A DNA stretch of 64,000 bases. Source: Hsuehochloa calcarea (lineage: Eukaryota; Streptophyta; Magnoliopsida; Poales; Poaceae). Positions 45,658 to 57,512 of this stretch are shown one piece after another. The notes beneath the pieces were generated by a model. It made no database searches, was not told where the DNA came from, and saw nothing but the letters and a program-made list of their open reading frames with translations. A program made the position numbers and the translations under genes. Within the stretch, counting starts at the first letter, position 1; each line of letters opens with the position of its first letter. The DNA lies in the NCBI GenBank assembly GCA_036346395.1, contig CM070609.1:49548777-49612776 (forward strand), read 5' to 3'.

Positions 45658-47322
45658 TGAGAGACCATGTGAGAGGTCCTCCTTTGTGAGTGATGAGTAT
45701 TTGACAACTTGTTGAATAGGTTGAGAGTTGTGTCTCTCGATTTTGTCTTGTTTACGTCTTTGAAGCAGGTGTCGGAACTACCGCTGTGTATGGAGCGGAA
45801 GTTCCGATAATCGGAACTACCGGCTTTGAAAATAGGAACTTCCGATTAATCTGGGAATTGTGTTCGGTTGAAGTAATCGGAAGTTCCACACCTGGGGTCG
45901 CGGTTTGTCCGATAATACTGACGTGAGTATTCCTCTGAGATGAAAATCGGAATTAAAAATCTGGGAGTGCGGACGTTCCGATAATCGGAAGTTCCGCAAT
46001 GGTAAGCGCGGAACTTCCGATAATCCTGACAAGTGCGGATGTTCCGAAAATCGGAACTTCCGCAATGGTAAGTGCGGAACTTCCGATTGTGTCCAGAACT
46101 GTGCAGAGAAGGAAAGTTTGTGATTTTGAGTTTGTATGAGTTTGAATCTTGTACAAATGTTGATGCTATGATATTGTGCAATGCTATGTGATGTGTTTTT
46201 GTCTGTGTTGACTGCAGGACATCGAGACGAAGTCGTGGCGAGACATGAGGTGATCGGACTAGGCGCAGGCAGCGTTGAGGTCAGAACGATCGTGATGTGT
46301 CGAAGACGGCGTGAATCTTGAGGTGGTTGCGAGTCAAGGACAGCAAGGTGTACGGGAGGCTTCCAGAAGGTGCGCAAGGGGCGGAACAGTCTTTTCGCAA
46401 AGCGGCACAAGTGGAGGCAGTTCCGTTCGGGTGTAGCGGGCTTAATGGGTTGGAGGCCCATTAGCCAAGGGCTATAAATAGAGGTGAACCCCTGGTGTTA
46501 GGGTTAGACTTTGAGAGAGAAAATTAGGGTTAGCTTTAGCAAAAGGGTTTGTTTTGCTTTTTGAGAGTTTGTTGAGTTGGAGAGGATGAACTGAAATCTT
46601 GTGTAATCATTCCTCTGTGTTTCCCTCTGTAATCGTTTGATTTCTATCAATGAAACTCTGAACTTTTGATTACTTGTTTATGCCTCCTCTCTTCTCTCTG
46701 TTCTTCTCTCTGTTCTTCTCTTGAATAGCTAGGGTTTTTGATGAAACTCTTGATTCGTCTTATGAGATGGTATGAAACTTGATAACTAGAGTCGTATTGC
46801 TATTGCTAATATATCCTCAAAGTTTCATGAGCTAAGAATCTGAGAATCTTGTCTATTGTGGTTTTTGGTCTTTCTTGCCCCTTCTTCAAGAAATCCGATT
46901 TTGCTTTGATTAATGAATCTTTGTTTGCGATTCTTCTTCATAAGGTCAAGATGTTGTTTAGGATGATGTCCTGTGAAACTTGACCTGAGAAGAGCATTCA
47001 AGATTTAGTATTTCGGATTTTTGGGAAAAACCCGAGCCTTGTTCTTGGTCGGGACAATGGAACTTCCGATTGTCTAAGGCCGAACTACCGCTGGCGGAAC
47101 TTCCGCACTGAACCCAGAACTACATGATCGGAACTACCGCTAGGTAGAATCGAACTTCCGATTTACGTGAAACAGTGAAGTGGTTTTCGTTCTCTGATTT
47201 TGCTTCACTCTTCTTGAGATATCCAGAGGGCTTTGTAGGTTTGTTTTAAATACAGTAAAGGGGAGTTCTTAATTTTTAAAGCACCATTCACCCCCCCCCT
47301 CTGTTGCCATTTCGGTCCTTCA
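45658..47322 (+). repeat. 5' LTR of SIRE-like copia (family C)
   Basis: 1665 bp, TGAGAGACCATGTG to TTTCGGTCCTTCA. A TATA box (TATAAATA) lies at 46473-46480. Six perfect CGGAASTTCCG palindromes occur: five in 45796-46085 upstream of the TATA box and one at 47095-47105 downstream, with many one-mismatch copies. Compared with the 3' LTR it has an extra TGTTCTTCTCTC unit near 46699. Confidence 0.92.
46473..46480 (+). promoter_or_regulatory. TATA box of SIRE-like copia
   Basis: TATAAATA, repeated at 60085-60092 in the 3' LTR. It is followed by TTAGGGTTAG and a pyrimidine-rich stretch. Confidence 0.65.
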
Positions 47323-47324
47323 AT

Positions 47325-47337
47325 TGGTATCAGAGCC
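47325..47337 (+). promoter_or_regulatory. Primer-binding site of SIRE-like copia
   Basis: TGGTATCAGAGCC, two bases after the LTR. The solo LTR's target duplication GCCGG (47335-47339) overlaps its last three bases, so the site remains intact. Confidence 0.88.
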
Positions 47338-48132
47338 GGTGTAACATCCCAAAGTTCTGTTACCAAAATAAAAATATATAAAGTTATTATTTTATTGGAT
47401 TTTCTGACTGTCGAAGATTTTCTCGATTTTTCTGTAACCTAAAAATAGTTTTCACTGTTAAAAGTAAAATAATAATACTAATAATTTAATTAATTTCTGG
47501 TATTTAAAAAGGGTTTTCCTATTTTCTAGAAAATGCAATCAAAAATAAAAGTCAACTTTCAGTTGGAATTATTTTTATTGAGTCCAAAATAATTCTAGAA
47601 TTTTTTTTGGGAATTTTTCTAGAATTTTTGGCCTCTTTTTATTATTTTCTAAAGTGCTCTCAATTTGTGGTTAATTTGAATTTTGAAAATTATTTAATAA
47701 AAAAAAATTCAGAAAAAGGGAGTTCCCATCGGGTTACCCATCTTCCCACTACTCTAGCATTCTGCACACTTAACCGTGAAGTTGCAATGGCAATAGCTAC
47801 CAAGTAGCCTTTTTCAATTTGTTGATTAGTACTCACCTTTCTTATATTTATTCCCTACTTCCTTCCTTCTTCTTTGTCCAAACCGAAACGTTTTCTTCCT
47901 CCCTGTTCCATGTCCAGAGCAGCCCGACACCATTAAACACCATTTGGAGCTTTTCAAAACCCGAGATTTCCTCCACGGTTCTTCCTCAAATTAGTGGCAT
48001 TCAACTCCCCTCATCACTCCACCTCCATCCCCGGCCATTCCTCCCCTTGTAAATGCCCAAATAAATGGGAACGCGTCATGTCCGGCCATGACACCCGTTG
48101 TTTGATCTCCTCCTCCGGACCATCTCCACCCC

Positions 48133-48140
48133 TATATAAG
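48133..48140 (+). promoter_or_regulatory. TATA box of the 4.1 kb solo LTR
   Basis: TATATAAG about 800 bp into the LTR, upstream of CT-rich sequence. It points toward the SIRE-like gag. Confidence 0.5.
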
Positions 48141-49289
48141 AGAGCACCGTGTGCCTCTTCTCTCCCTCATCCATCCCCGAAAATCTTAGCTTCTCCCTCG
48201 CTTTCTCCTCTCCACAATCGAAGTTTTTCCGACGCCGTCCAAACTCCGTTCATCGGCCGATTGCGTCGCCTACAGTGCATCCCCGCCACCATCTCCACCA
48301 CCCCTAGCTTCGCCGCGACGTTCTCACGTGGTGCTCACCTCGCTTCGCGGTACATCGCCGAGCACCGCCGCCCGCGGCGCCACCGTCGGCGGCGCTGCCG
48401 CCGCCATGGCGTCGGGTCTTCTCCAACCGCGCCACCTCCTCCATCGGCTTCGTCTCGATGTGAGCAACCCATTTTGGTAACTTGTCGGCCACTTTTCCTC
48501 TTCCCCCACCCGGCGCCATGGCCATTGCTTGCTCTCTGTCCATTCGGCTGAAGCAAAGAAACGAAGAACATTGCATGTGCTTTAAGTCTGCCTCCTGTAG
48601 CAAATTAAAGAGAAGTGAAATTTCCTTCCAAAAATCATTACTCTCTATTGCAAACTCCGAATCCGATAATTCTTGCTCGTAAAATCATCTACAATCACCC
48701 TTTATTTTTCAGTATTTATTTTGTAATTTTGAGTTTTTATTATATTTTAGCTGTTTTTCTAATTGCGCGTTGCCGCCGCAACCAGTCGTCGCCGGCCGAA
48801 CTGCTACCGTTGGGTAGAGTACATCGCCGAGGTTCCATATTCGTTGTTCGCCGCCCAACTCTCCATTCCTATCGCCTGCACGGCCAGTTCTTCCGCTCAT
48901 TACACTATTCACGTGTGCATGCATGAATTGTGCCATGCACACATGCACGTACAAACATTGCCACATCCGTTCTACCTCCTCGGTCAATATTTTTCCGAAC
49001 CGACTGTGTCACCGCGTACCCCTTGGTTTCCCCTTCCTATCCTTGGAAATCGCCGCTCTCTTTTTCACCGCAACTAAAGATTTTCCGCTAGAAATCGAAC
49101 CACCTTCGGTCATCGTTTCCGGCACCATCTTTGATCCGTTGGCGATGTCGCCAATACCGTTAGCTTCGCCTCGCGATGCTCTACGCTGTGCTACCTTCCG
49201 TTTCTCCGAAGCACCATCGGTTAACTGGCTCTACTATTTATCGTGCACTGTTGTGCGCTCCACCGACACGACCAGTGCTATTGAAACCC

Positions 49290-49595
49290 ATCCTACGACC
49301 AGTGTTGTCGAAACCTTCCTTCGACCAGGTAGTCGTAGTATCCTAGTAGTCGTAGTTTCCTTCGACCAGGTAGTCGTAGCTTTCTTCGACCTGATAGTCG
49401 AGTTTCCTTCGACCTGGTAGTCATAACTTCTGCCGACTAGGAAGTCGTAGCGTTTCTTTTCGACCAGTGTTGTCAAAATCTCTTTCGAGCAGTGCAGTCG
49501 AAACCTTTCTTTTGACCAGTGCAGTTTAATTCTCTTTCGACCAGTCGAAACCTTTCTTTCGACCAGTGTCGTCATAACTCCTTTCGACCACGAAA
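49290..49595 (+). repeat. Degenerate CGACCAG/GTCG repeat array
   Basis: About ten variants of TTTCGACCAG followed 4-6 bases later by GTCG or GTCGAAAC, spaced roughly 25-40 bp. Each can form a small hairpin (CGAC with GTCG). Confidence 0.7.
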
Positions 49596-51497
49596 GATGA
49601 ACACTACTTTGAGATGAACAGTGTTCGAAGTGAATAGTTCTCAGAAGAAGAACAGTACTCAGATTCCATCTTTTCATGTGCTATCCAAATTTTGGATGTT
49701 CGTTCTCCTTCATACGAACTCCGATTCCGTCGATTCAAAATTCCTATATTCATATAAAGTCGATATCTTATTTCCAGTATTTGTTTCTTAATTTTTGGAT
49801 TTTATTTGGATTTTATTTGAATTTGGATCGTTTACACGTATAGATTTCGACGACTTCGGACAACTGGATTTTGACGTCATTTGAGAACATCGATAAACCA
49901 AGCAAGGCAAGTTATACCTTTGATCATATTTGATCCCATTATTTCAAACTATTTAAATTCTGTTTTAAACTATTATTGCATGCTTATTTCTATTCAAGTA
50001 ATTTAATTACCTGTTTTTCAATTATAGTTATTCCCATTACCATTGTATAGCCCACTTTGTTATTGAATCAAACATACCTTGACACCTTAGATGAAGATCT
50101 AGTTTATGCAATAGTATGACTAGAACATTTTGAAAAAAATTATGCAAAGACATGCTTAGACCAAAAATGTTTAGTTTGAAAAATTTTAGCCAAATGATTA
50201 ACTATTGTTTAAAAGTCTATGGCATTGGTTTATCATAGAAGATTTTGCAAATGACTTTGAAAAGCAAAAATGAAAAGTTGGTTTGTACTTGAGCGAAATG
50301 GATGCTTGGTGGGTGCAGGTTTATGCACGGGCTCAATCTGGGTAGGATTGAGGCCCAGGGGTTATTTTGATAGTCACCCAAGTCAGTTAAGGACCGGTCT
50401 TCGAGCCGCATCTTGCAAAGCTCCACCGTACTACCACAAGTCTGGAATGGGACAGGCTAGGCTGAATAATTTGCAATGTTCCATTGTTAGTTGTGCCATT
50501 TTGGTGTGTGGGTGTCGGTTAGACAGTATTCCCACTTGGTGCAAGAGGGGTTTCCGTGGTGGTTAACCCAATGGAAGTGAAACCTTAGCGGCGCAAGAGG
50601 GGGCTTCTAGCGGATGGTTAATCCAAAGGAAGTGAAACCTTAGCGGGCATGACTACTTTGGAATGACGCATTGTAAAGGTCTCGTAATAATCACTTAGTC
50701 GCACACCTACGGAAGTGTGTCAGACGGACATTAAAAGTTGATTATCTCTTGTGGGTAAAGTTGTACAACCTCTGCATAGTGTAAAACTATTCGAATAGCC
50801 GTGTCCACGGTCATGGACATGCTGAGCAAAGCCACTCAAAGTTAGACTTTGGTTTTGATTTCAAAAGATTTTTACAAATGATTTGAGGATGGTTAATCCT
50901 TGTGGTAAAATTCGGCGGTTAGCCATGTGATAGGAGGGTATCCATCACCATGTTTCATATGGAGGTTATCCTACTATAAAACTTGAGAATTTATAAAAAT
51001 GAATTTTAGTTATAGAATAACTGCTTTGGAACTTAGTAACAAATATTTAAAGAAAACATTGCTTTATGCAAATTCAACCAATAAACCTTTCTTTGATATA
51101 TCCATGCATGCATTAACTCTGTTATTGGGTGTAACTTGCGAGCACGGTAGTTGTGCTCACCCTTGCTTCATGCAAATAAATTTCAGAGGAGAAGAACTTC
51201 GGATCTCGACGACTAGGCCGCTACCCGATCGATTGCTGTGGCGAATCACCGACTCCACTACTTCTTCGTCTTCCGCTGTGTTTGTTTAATGTTGGCTTGT
51301 AAGCCTTTCTTGTAATCAACTCTGATATTTATTAATAAAGTTGTGCGATTTATGGATGTTACCATATTTGTTTACTGGGTGAACTAGCTACTGATCATGG
51401 GACTAGTTCAGAAATGCACAGAGGATTCTGGGGTGTTACTCCCGGGTCCGACAGCCGGTTAGCACTTCCTTATAGATCTTAACCGGTCAGTTGAGCC

Positions 51498-53990
51498 ATG
51501 GCAACGGACAAGTATTCCACCAAGCCTCCAGTCTTTGATGGCACGGATTACCCTTCGGAAGAGCGAATGGAAACATACATCCAGGCTCAGGGGTATGCCA
51601 TCTGGAGAAAGGTGAAGGTTAGATTCTCCGTTCCTGCCGATGAAACCATCAATGTGGGAAACATGCCTGATGTTGAGGCCAATGCTAAGGCTAGGAACAT
51701 TATCATTCAGGGTTTGAGCAGAAGTGAGTTCGATCGTATTTCTCATTTGCCTTACTATTTACGATCCAGGTGACCCTCGATGCATACCATGAGGCACCAC
51801 CCGATTAAGACGGTTCGACAAGACCAGTTCAAGCGTGAATACAGTAAATTTGAGATGCTTGCTGGTGAATCTCTTGACGAGTGCTTTTCGCGGTTTCATA
51901 AGATTTTGAGCAACCTCCGAGCGGTCGGTCTTACATACCCCGACTCGGATAACGCTCGACAGATGCTTTCTGCACTCGATCTTCGTGTTTAGGAGATGAA
52001 AGTGACTAATATCAAGGATAGCACGGACCTCTCGACCCTGACTCTTGATGCGCTTTACTCGCGTCTCAAGACTCACGAGATTGACATTGTCTCTCGAAGG
52101 TCGAAGTCACAGTCGATGGCTTTAGTCACTAATCCCACCTCTGGATCTTCTTCTGAGTCGATACACGGGTTCTCCCTAGCTGCTCTCTATGACATAACTG
52201 ATGATCAGTTAGAGCAGCTTGAGGATGAACAGCTAGCCCTCCTAGCTCGGAAGTTTTCCCATGCTTACAAGAGGAGGAGGGATGGAAAACGAGGAGGTCC
52301 TGTGATTTGCTTGAGTGTGGTGGCCCCAACCACATCCGAGCAAGCGCCCCAAGCCGGGAAGGGCAAAGGTGACTACGGCGGTTCGGGCAAGAACGACTAC
52401 ATCGACAAGAACCGCAACACGAAGCCCTCAGCACCTGACCAAGGCAAGAAGAAGTTCGCAACTTTGGGAAGGCAAAGAAGGCATTCCATCGGCGTCCTCA
52501 CCGCCTCGACAAGCGGATACCGGCGAGGTGGAGGGTGGAGTGGCGATGATGGAAAGGGCGATCATGATCCCAAGGACGGCGGCAACTTCTCGGCATGTGC
52601 TTCATGGCCCTCGGGCGTCGAGCGACAATGAGTGTACTCCGACTCCGATGAGGTTAGTCCCACTTACGACCAGCTTAATGATACTTTTCTTAAGCTAGGT
52701 AGATTTCATGCTAAGTCTAGGGCTAAGTGTGCTGAGTTGGAGAAGGAAGTAGCTAGACTATCACGGGAGCTTACTTTACTTACATCTGCTCCCTCCCGTG
52801 ATGATTGTGACACATGCTGTGCTTTGCTTGATGACATGGAAAAACTAAGGACCTTGCATGATAGTGTGTCCTCTGAACTAGACATGATTAAAGTGGAGAA
52901 CATTAGCCTTCTTGCTGAATTAGAGATGAGTAGGGTAGCACCTCCTTCATCTACTACTGTTGAGGCTACTGCTTGCACCTCATGTGAGGTTAAGGACAAC
53001 TCGTTTAGAGGTCTTTATACCATGTTGCTCGATCTGCCTGAGACTTGTGAAAATTGTAATAATCTCAAGATGAACCTAAAACGGGCAGATCACAAAATTG
53101 CTGAATTCTAAGCTGCGCTACTAGAGCCCATTGTTTCTTGTTTAAACTGTCCTAAGTTAACTGCTGAACTAGAATCTGTATCCAAGCAGTTTCAAGAAAT
53201 GATTGATCACAATAACAAACTGGCTCAGTATGCTTCTAAGGACCTTGTTAGCTCACCATGCAATCAATGTAATAAACTAAAATATGATTTGGTTGCTTTG
53301 GATGAAAAATGTGTGAAGCTAACTAAGGACCTTCTAGAAACACAATCATCTGCTTGTATTGTGTGTGCTGGGAAGAAGTCTAAGGGTTTGGTAGAGACGC
53401 CTAGCAACGTGAACCAATCGCTAGCTTGAGGATCGTCTCGCTAAAGTCGGTGTGCATGCACAAGCCAATCTTTCCTCTATTGTTGGTTCTTCTTACGCTC
53501 TCTTACCTTCTCATTGTTCCTTCTTCCCCTTGCTCTTCTTGCACCTCTCTCTTTTGGGAGTGTCAGTATCTTATGAACACTCTCGAGAGGTTTGTAGGAG
53601 GCAAGAAGAAGCTCAATCTCATTCTAGACAAATCTAAGATTTGCAGATTTAATCAGGGTCTAGGATATGATATCCATGAGGATATGAGGAAGCATCCACC
53701 TGTCGTGCTCAAAACCATAGCACCAGGTGTGATCAAAACTAAGCCTAGGACTGAAAAAGTCAATTTTAAGTCAGCGGGTTTTGTTCAAAGGATCTCTGAC
53801 GACAAGGTGATTCCACTGCAGCCTTCTCCCCTCGAAGGCGGTATCATTGCACCTTCGTCGGAAGGATGGACATTTGGTTGATCATTGCTTCAGCGCGCCA
53901 AGATCGCGTAGAGATCGTGTTGAGTCTGTTAGGTACATTCGAGGCAGCCCTGGACCATGAGTGCACCTAAGACCAACACGAGTCTAGGTT
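51498..53990 (+). pseudogene. gag: SIRE-like gag with coiled coil, broken
   Basis: ATG 51498 (MATDKYSTKPPVFDGTDYP). Frame breaks occur near 51765 and a TAG at 51990-51992; the capsid part continues to 52300. The first zinc knuckle (52307-52350) is destroyed by a one-base loss. A long region with heptad-like charged and Leu pattern runs 52632-53420, with paired Cys (ENCNNLK, CNQCNKLK). LERFVGGKKKLNLILD at 53579-53626 matches the gag-only element. A second Cys-His remnant (GHLVDHCF) lies near 53860-53890. The long Gag with two knuckles is a SIRE hallmark. Confidence 0.82.
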
Positions 53991-54329
53991 TGATACTGGC
54001 CCGATGATTTAGTGCAACATCGAGGACTTGGTTTTTCCGAGTTTTCGATTTTTGTCCTCATGCTCCCTTTGTTCGTGACTTCGTCGCTTTGAGGTAGATC
54101 TCGGTTTCCCTTTCGAGATGGCTACTCGCGGCGTGATCGACATGTTGCGAATTCGACTCGCTCTTCCATAGCGATCGGATTCAACCAACGACCAGTCCGC
54201 ATACGCACCTTCCGACTTGTTGAGTGACAGAGGCGTAGGGTAGATAAAGGTCGGTCTTGCTTGACTACTTCATACATTCGACGTGTTACTCAGTATTGGG
54301 TACCAAAAACACTGTTGATTCACCCGATC

Positions 54330-54735
54330 TTGAGACTTTACTCTGTTTGACTCGGGTTCGCGAAATTTGGGAAGGAAAGGTCGGATTGTAGACTACGGGT
54401 GTTCTCGTCATATGACCGAGAGACTCGTTGGTTTTCTTCCCTAGCCCGTGCTCGAGGTGATGAGGCGATCACTTTGGAGATGCTTCATTTGGGCGCGTCA
54501 TCGCTAAAGGTCCGTGAGCATAAATGATTCTTTTATTTTGAAAGATGTTGCCTTAGTAAGTAAGCTGCAGTATAATCGCTTTGGTCTCTCGACCACCGAT
54601 GACGGTTACGAGGTGAGCTTTAAGAAAAACAATTGCAAAATTCTTGATTCTTCGGGTAGCCTAGTTTGCGGGATTTCTCGATATGGGAGGATCTTTCGTG
54701 CTGATTTTTCTGAGTCTTCTAGTGATCCTCTCTAA
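54330..54735 (+). pseudogene. pol: SIRE-like protease relic
   Basis: IVDYGCSRHMTERLVGF at 54385-54435 is the aspartic protease active-site region, with D-Y-G instead of D-S-G (54391-54399). The C-terminal part is intact to the stop at 54733-54735 (DVALVSKLQYNRFGLS and RIFRADFSE). The family processes the Gag-Pol polyprotein. The Tyr substitution would probably inactivate it, unless it is a reading error. Confidence 0.75.
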
Positions 54736-56055
54736 TGTTTAATTGCTTCTGAATCCCGTGATTTGACCTTCTGGCATAGGAGACTAGGTCATATAGGCTT
54801 TGATCATTTGACACGAGTTAGCGGCCACGATCTCATTCGTGGTTTGCCAAAACTCAAGATGGTCAAGGATCTAGTTTGCTCTCCATGCTGGGACGGCAAG
54901 ATGGTTGCCGCTTCTCACTCTCGATCCAAGTGACAATGATCGATGCACTGGGACAAGCTGCTCCATATGGATACTGATTGGTCGGCTGAATCTTGATCGG
55001 CGGGAGGAAGTGGTATATTCTTGTTGTGGTCGATGACTTCTCGAGGTACTCTTGGGTGTTTTTCTTAGCCTCGAAGGATGAGGCGTTTACTCTTTTCGTG
55101 GTCTTTTAGTAGGCTTTCTGTTGAGCTCCGGGTGCATTCCGAGCAATTCGCAGTGATAATGGCACCGAGTTCAAGAATTCCTACTTTGAGAGTTTCGTGG
55201 TGAGGCAGTGTAGAGCACCGTTCGTCTCCATACGTCCCCCAACAGAATGGCGTTGTGGAGAGGAAGAACCGTACCTTGGTCGAGATGGCCAGGACGATGC
55301 TTGATGAGTACTCTACACCTAGAAAGTTTTGGGCTGAGGCAATTGCTACTGCTTGTCATGTTTCTAACAGAGTCTTTCTTCGGGCACTCTTGCATCGCAC
55401 TTCTTATGAGTTGAGATATGGGCGAAAACCCAGCGTCTCGCATTTTCGTGTGTTTGGTTGCAAGTGTTTTATTCTGAAGTCTGGGAACCTAGACAAGTTC
55501 GAATCACGATCTTGTGATGGGATCTTTCTGGGTTACTCGACTTCTTCTCGTGCCTATAGAATCTGGAACTGCGAGTCTAGCAAAATGGTAGAAACCTGTG
55601 AGGTGACCTTCGATGAGGCCAGTCCGGGGACTAGACCTGATATCTCAGGTTCTCTAGAGCAGTCTGAGTCTATCTTTGTGGACGATGAGGAAGACGTAGA
55701 TGAGGGTTGTCTACCTGATCCGGTTCTTCCTCCTCCTCTTGAGGTGCCTTCTTCCACTGCACCTCGAGGAGATCAGCCCTTACCTTCTGCTTCGTCTGAA
55801 GCTAGTGGCTCTGTTCCTATCTCATCTGCTAATGAGGTAGAGGCTACTTCTTCATCTCACCCTGGACCTCCTAGACACATTCAAAAGGACCATCCTTCAG
55901 AGCAGATCATTGGAGACCTCTTTGAGCGTGTCACACGTTCCAAAGCTGGCTTGTCCTTCTTCTGTCTCCATTCTGCTTTCGTCGCCTCATTTGAGCCCAA
56001 AGACGTTTGTCATGCTCTATCTGACGAGTGTTGGATAAACGCCATGCATGAGTAG
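54736..56055 (+). pseudogene. pol: SIRE-like integrase relic
   Basis: Zinc-binding region: FWHRRLGHIGFDHL and CSPCWDGKMV (54770-54910). Core: VVDDFSRYSW near 55027, then SDNGTEFKN near 55150 and, after a frameshift, the glutamate of ERKNRTLVEMARTML from 55258. The open stretch 55255-56055 carries FWAEAIATACHVSNR, FRVFGCKCFIL and DGIFLGYSTSSRAYRIWN, ending at a TAG (56053-56055) just before RT. All three catalytic acidic residues exist but in different frames. Confidence 0.82.
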
Positions 56056-57009
56056 TTGGAAAACTTTGAAAGAAACAAGGTCTGGTCCCTTGTTGAGCCC
56101 CCTCAAGGTCACAATATCATTGGGACAAAATGGGTGTTCAAGAACAAGCAAAGTGAAGACGTGTTAGTCATTCGAAACAAGGCTAGGCTGGTAGCTCAGG
56201 GGTACTCCCAAGTTGAGGGTCTAGATTTCGAAGAGACCTTTGCCCCTGTAGCTAGACTTGAAGCCATTAGAATCCTGCTTGCTTTTGCAGCTTCTAAGGG
56301 TTTCAAGCTTTACCGATGGATGTCAAGAGTGCTTTCCTCAATGGCCTTATTGAGGAAGAAGTCTATGTCGACGACCTCGAGTTTCGAGAACCCCAAATAC
56401 CCTAACCATGTCTCTGAGCTTTCCAAAGTTTTGTATGGACTCAAGCGAGCTCCCGAGCTTGGTATGAAAGGCTTAAGTCCTATATCTTTGAGTCATGGTT
56501 TTGAAATGGGTAAAATAGATAAGACCTTGTTCATCCGCCGTCTTGCATCGATCTTTTGCTCGTCCGGATCTATGTGGGCGACATCATCTTTGGCGGCTCC
56601 TCACATACTCGTGTCTCGGTTTTACGATGTTATGAGCTCGAATTTGAGATGAGCATGATGGGCGAGTTGAGCTTCTTCCTTGGCTTCCAAATCAAGCAGA
56701 CTCGGGAAGGTACTTTTCTTCATCAAGGCAAGTACACTCGAGACCTCCAAGCGCTCGACATGAATGATGGAAAGCCGGTATCAACTCCGATGGCATCTAC
56801 AATGCTCTTGATCCGGATGAAGACGGCGAACCTGTTGACCAAAAGGAGTTCAGGAGCATGATTGGCTCTCTCTTGTACCTCACAGCCTCGAGACCAGACA
56901 TACACTTCTCTGTGTGTCTTTGTGCTCGGTTTCAGGCTTCTCCTCGCGTATCTCACCGTCAGGCGGTGAAGCGCATCTTCGATACCTTGAGCTACCATTG
57001 ACTATGGTA
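56056..57009 (+). pseudogene. pol: SIRE-like reverse transcriptase relic
   Basis: GTKWVFKNKQSEDVLVIRNK, ARLVAQGYSQVEGLDFEETF and FAPVARLEAIRILLAFAASK open the domain (56125-56300), followed by a frame change and LSKVLYGLKRAPE. The catalytic box at 56571-56582 reads Y-V-G-D rather than Y-V-D-D, so one metal-binding Asp is lost. FFLGFQIKQTREGTF and HQGKYTRDLQALDMNDGKPV follow in another frame. It would convert element RNA to cDNA; inactive as written. Confidence 0.82.
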
Positions 57010-57512
57010 TCGGTACTCTTCCTCTTCTTGTCTATCTCTTAGAGCCTTCTCCGATCAGATTTATTTGTTGTAGGATAGATAGGAAGAGCACCTCTCGCAC
57101 TTGCCAATTCATTGGCACTTCTCTTGTCTCCTGGTCGTCAAGGAAGCAGTCCGGTGTTGCGCAGTCCACAGCAGAGGCCGAGTACGTTGCTGCAGCCAGT
57201 TGCTGTAGTCAAGTGCTTTGGATGGTCTCGACCCTGCAGGACTTTGGGTTAGTAATAGACTGTGTTCCACTCTTGTGTGATAACACGTCTGCGATTTGCA
57301 TTGCCAAGAACCCAGTGCAACATTCTCGGACCAAGCATATTGATATCAGATATCACTTTCTTCGAGACCATGTAGAGAAGGGTGACATTGTGCTCCAGTT
57401 TGTGGAGAGTGAGCACCAGTTGGCTGATATCTTCACCAAGCCTCTGGACAGCTCTCGGTTTTCAGCTCTACGGGGAGAGCTTGGGGTGGTTTGTCCTTAC
57501 GAACTGTTGTGA
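57010..57512 (+). pseudogene. pol: SIRE-like RNase H, mostly intact
   Basis: The last 100 codons are open from 57213: VPLLCDNTSAICIAKNPVQH, KHIDIRYHFLRDHVEKGDI and EHQLADIFTKPLD, with the stop at 57510-57512. Upstream, SVAQSTAEAEYV-type sequence (57150-57190) supplies another catalytic Glu. This is the best-kept enzyme part of the element, removing RNA from the hybrid after reverse transcription. Confidence 0.85.

Larger units (their letters stand above)
47340..51453 (+). mobile_element. Solo LTR of a Del/Tekay-like gypsy element, 4.1 kb
   Basis: TGTAACATCCCAAAGTTCTG to CCCGGGTCCGACA, flanked by perfect duplications GCCGG (47335-47339 and 51454-51458). No internal primer site, polypurine tract or pol was seen. 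A TATA box (TATATAAG) lies at 48133-48140, followed by a GC-rich leader that opens non-genic frames such as 47994-48551. Several stretches match the solo LTR at 4760-8437, but overall they are different subfamilies. A degenerate CGACCAG array lies at 49290-49595. Confidence 0.88.

Noticed and set aside
45817..46461. 214-codon minus-strand frame (repeated at 59531-60073)
   Set aside because: It is antisense to the LTR, its repeats come from the CGGAACTTCCG palindromes, and the two LTR copies do not keep the same frame.
47994..48551. 185-codon plus-strand frame (and overlapping minus frames of up to 99 codons)
   Set aside because: It lies in the GC-rich leader of a solo LTR downstream of its TATA box. 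Composition is Pro/Ser/Arg-rich in all frames and no domain is recognised.
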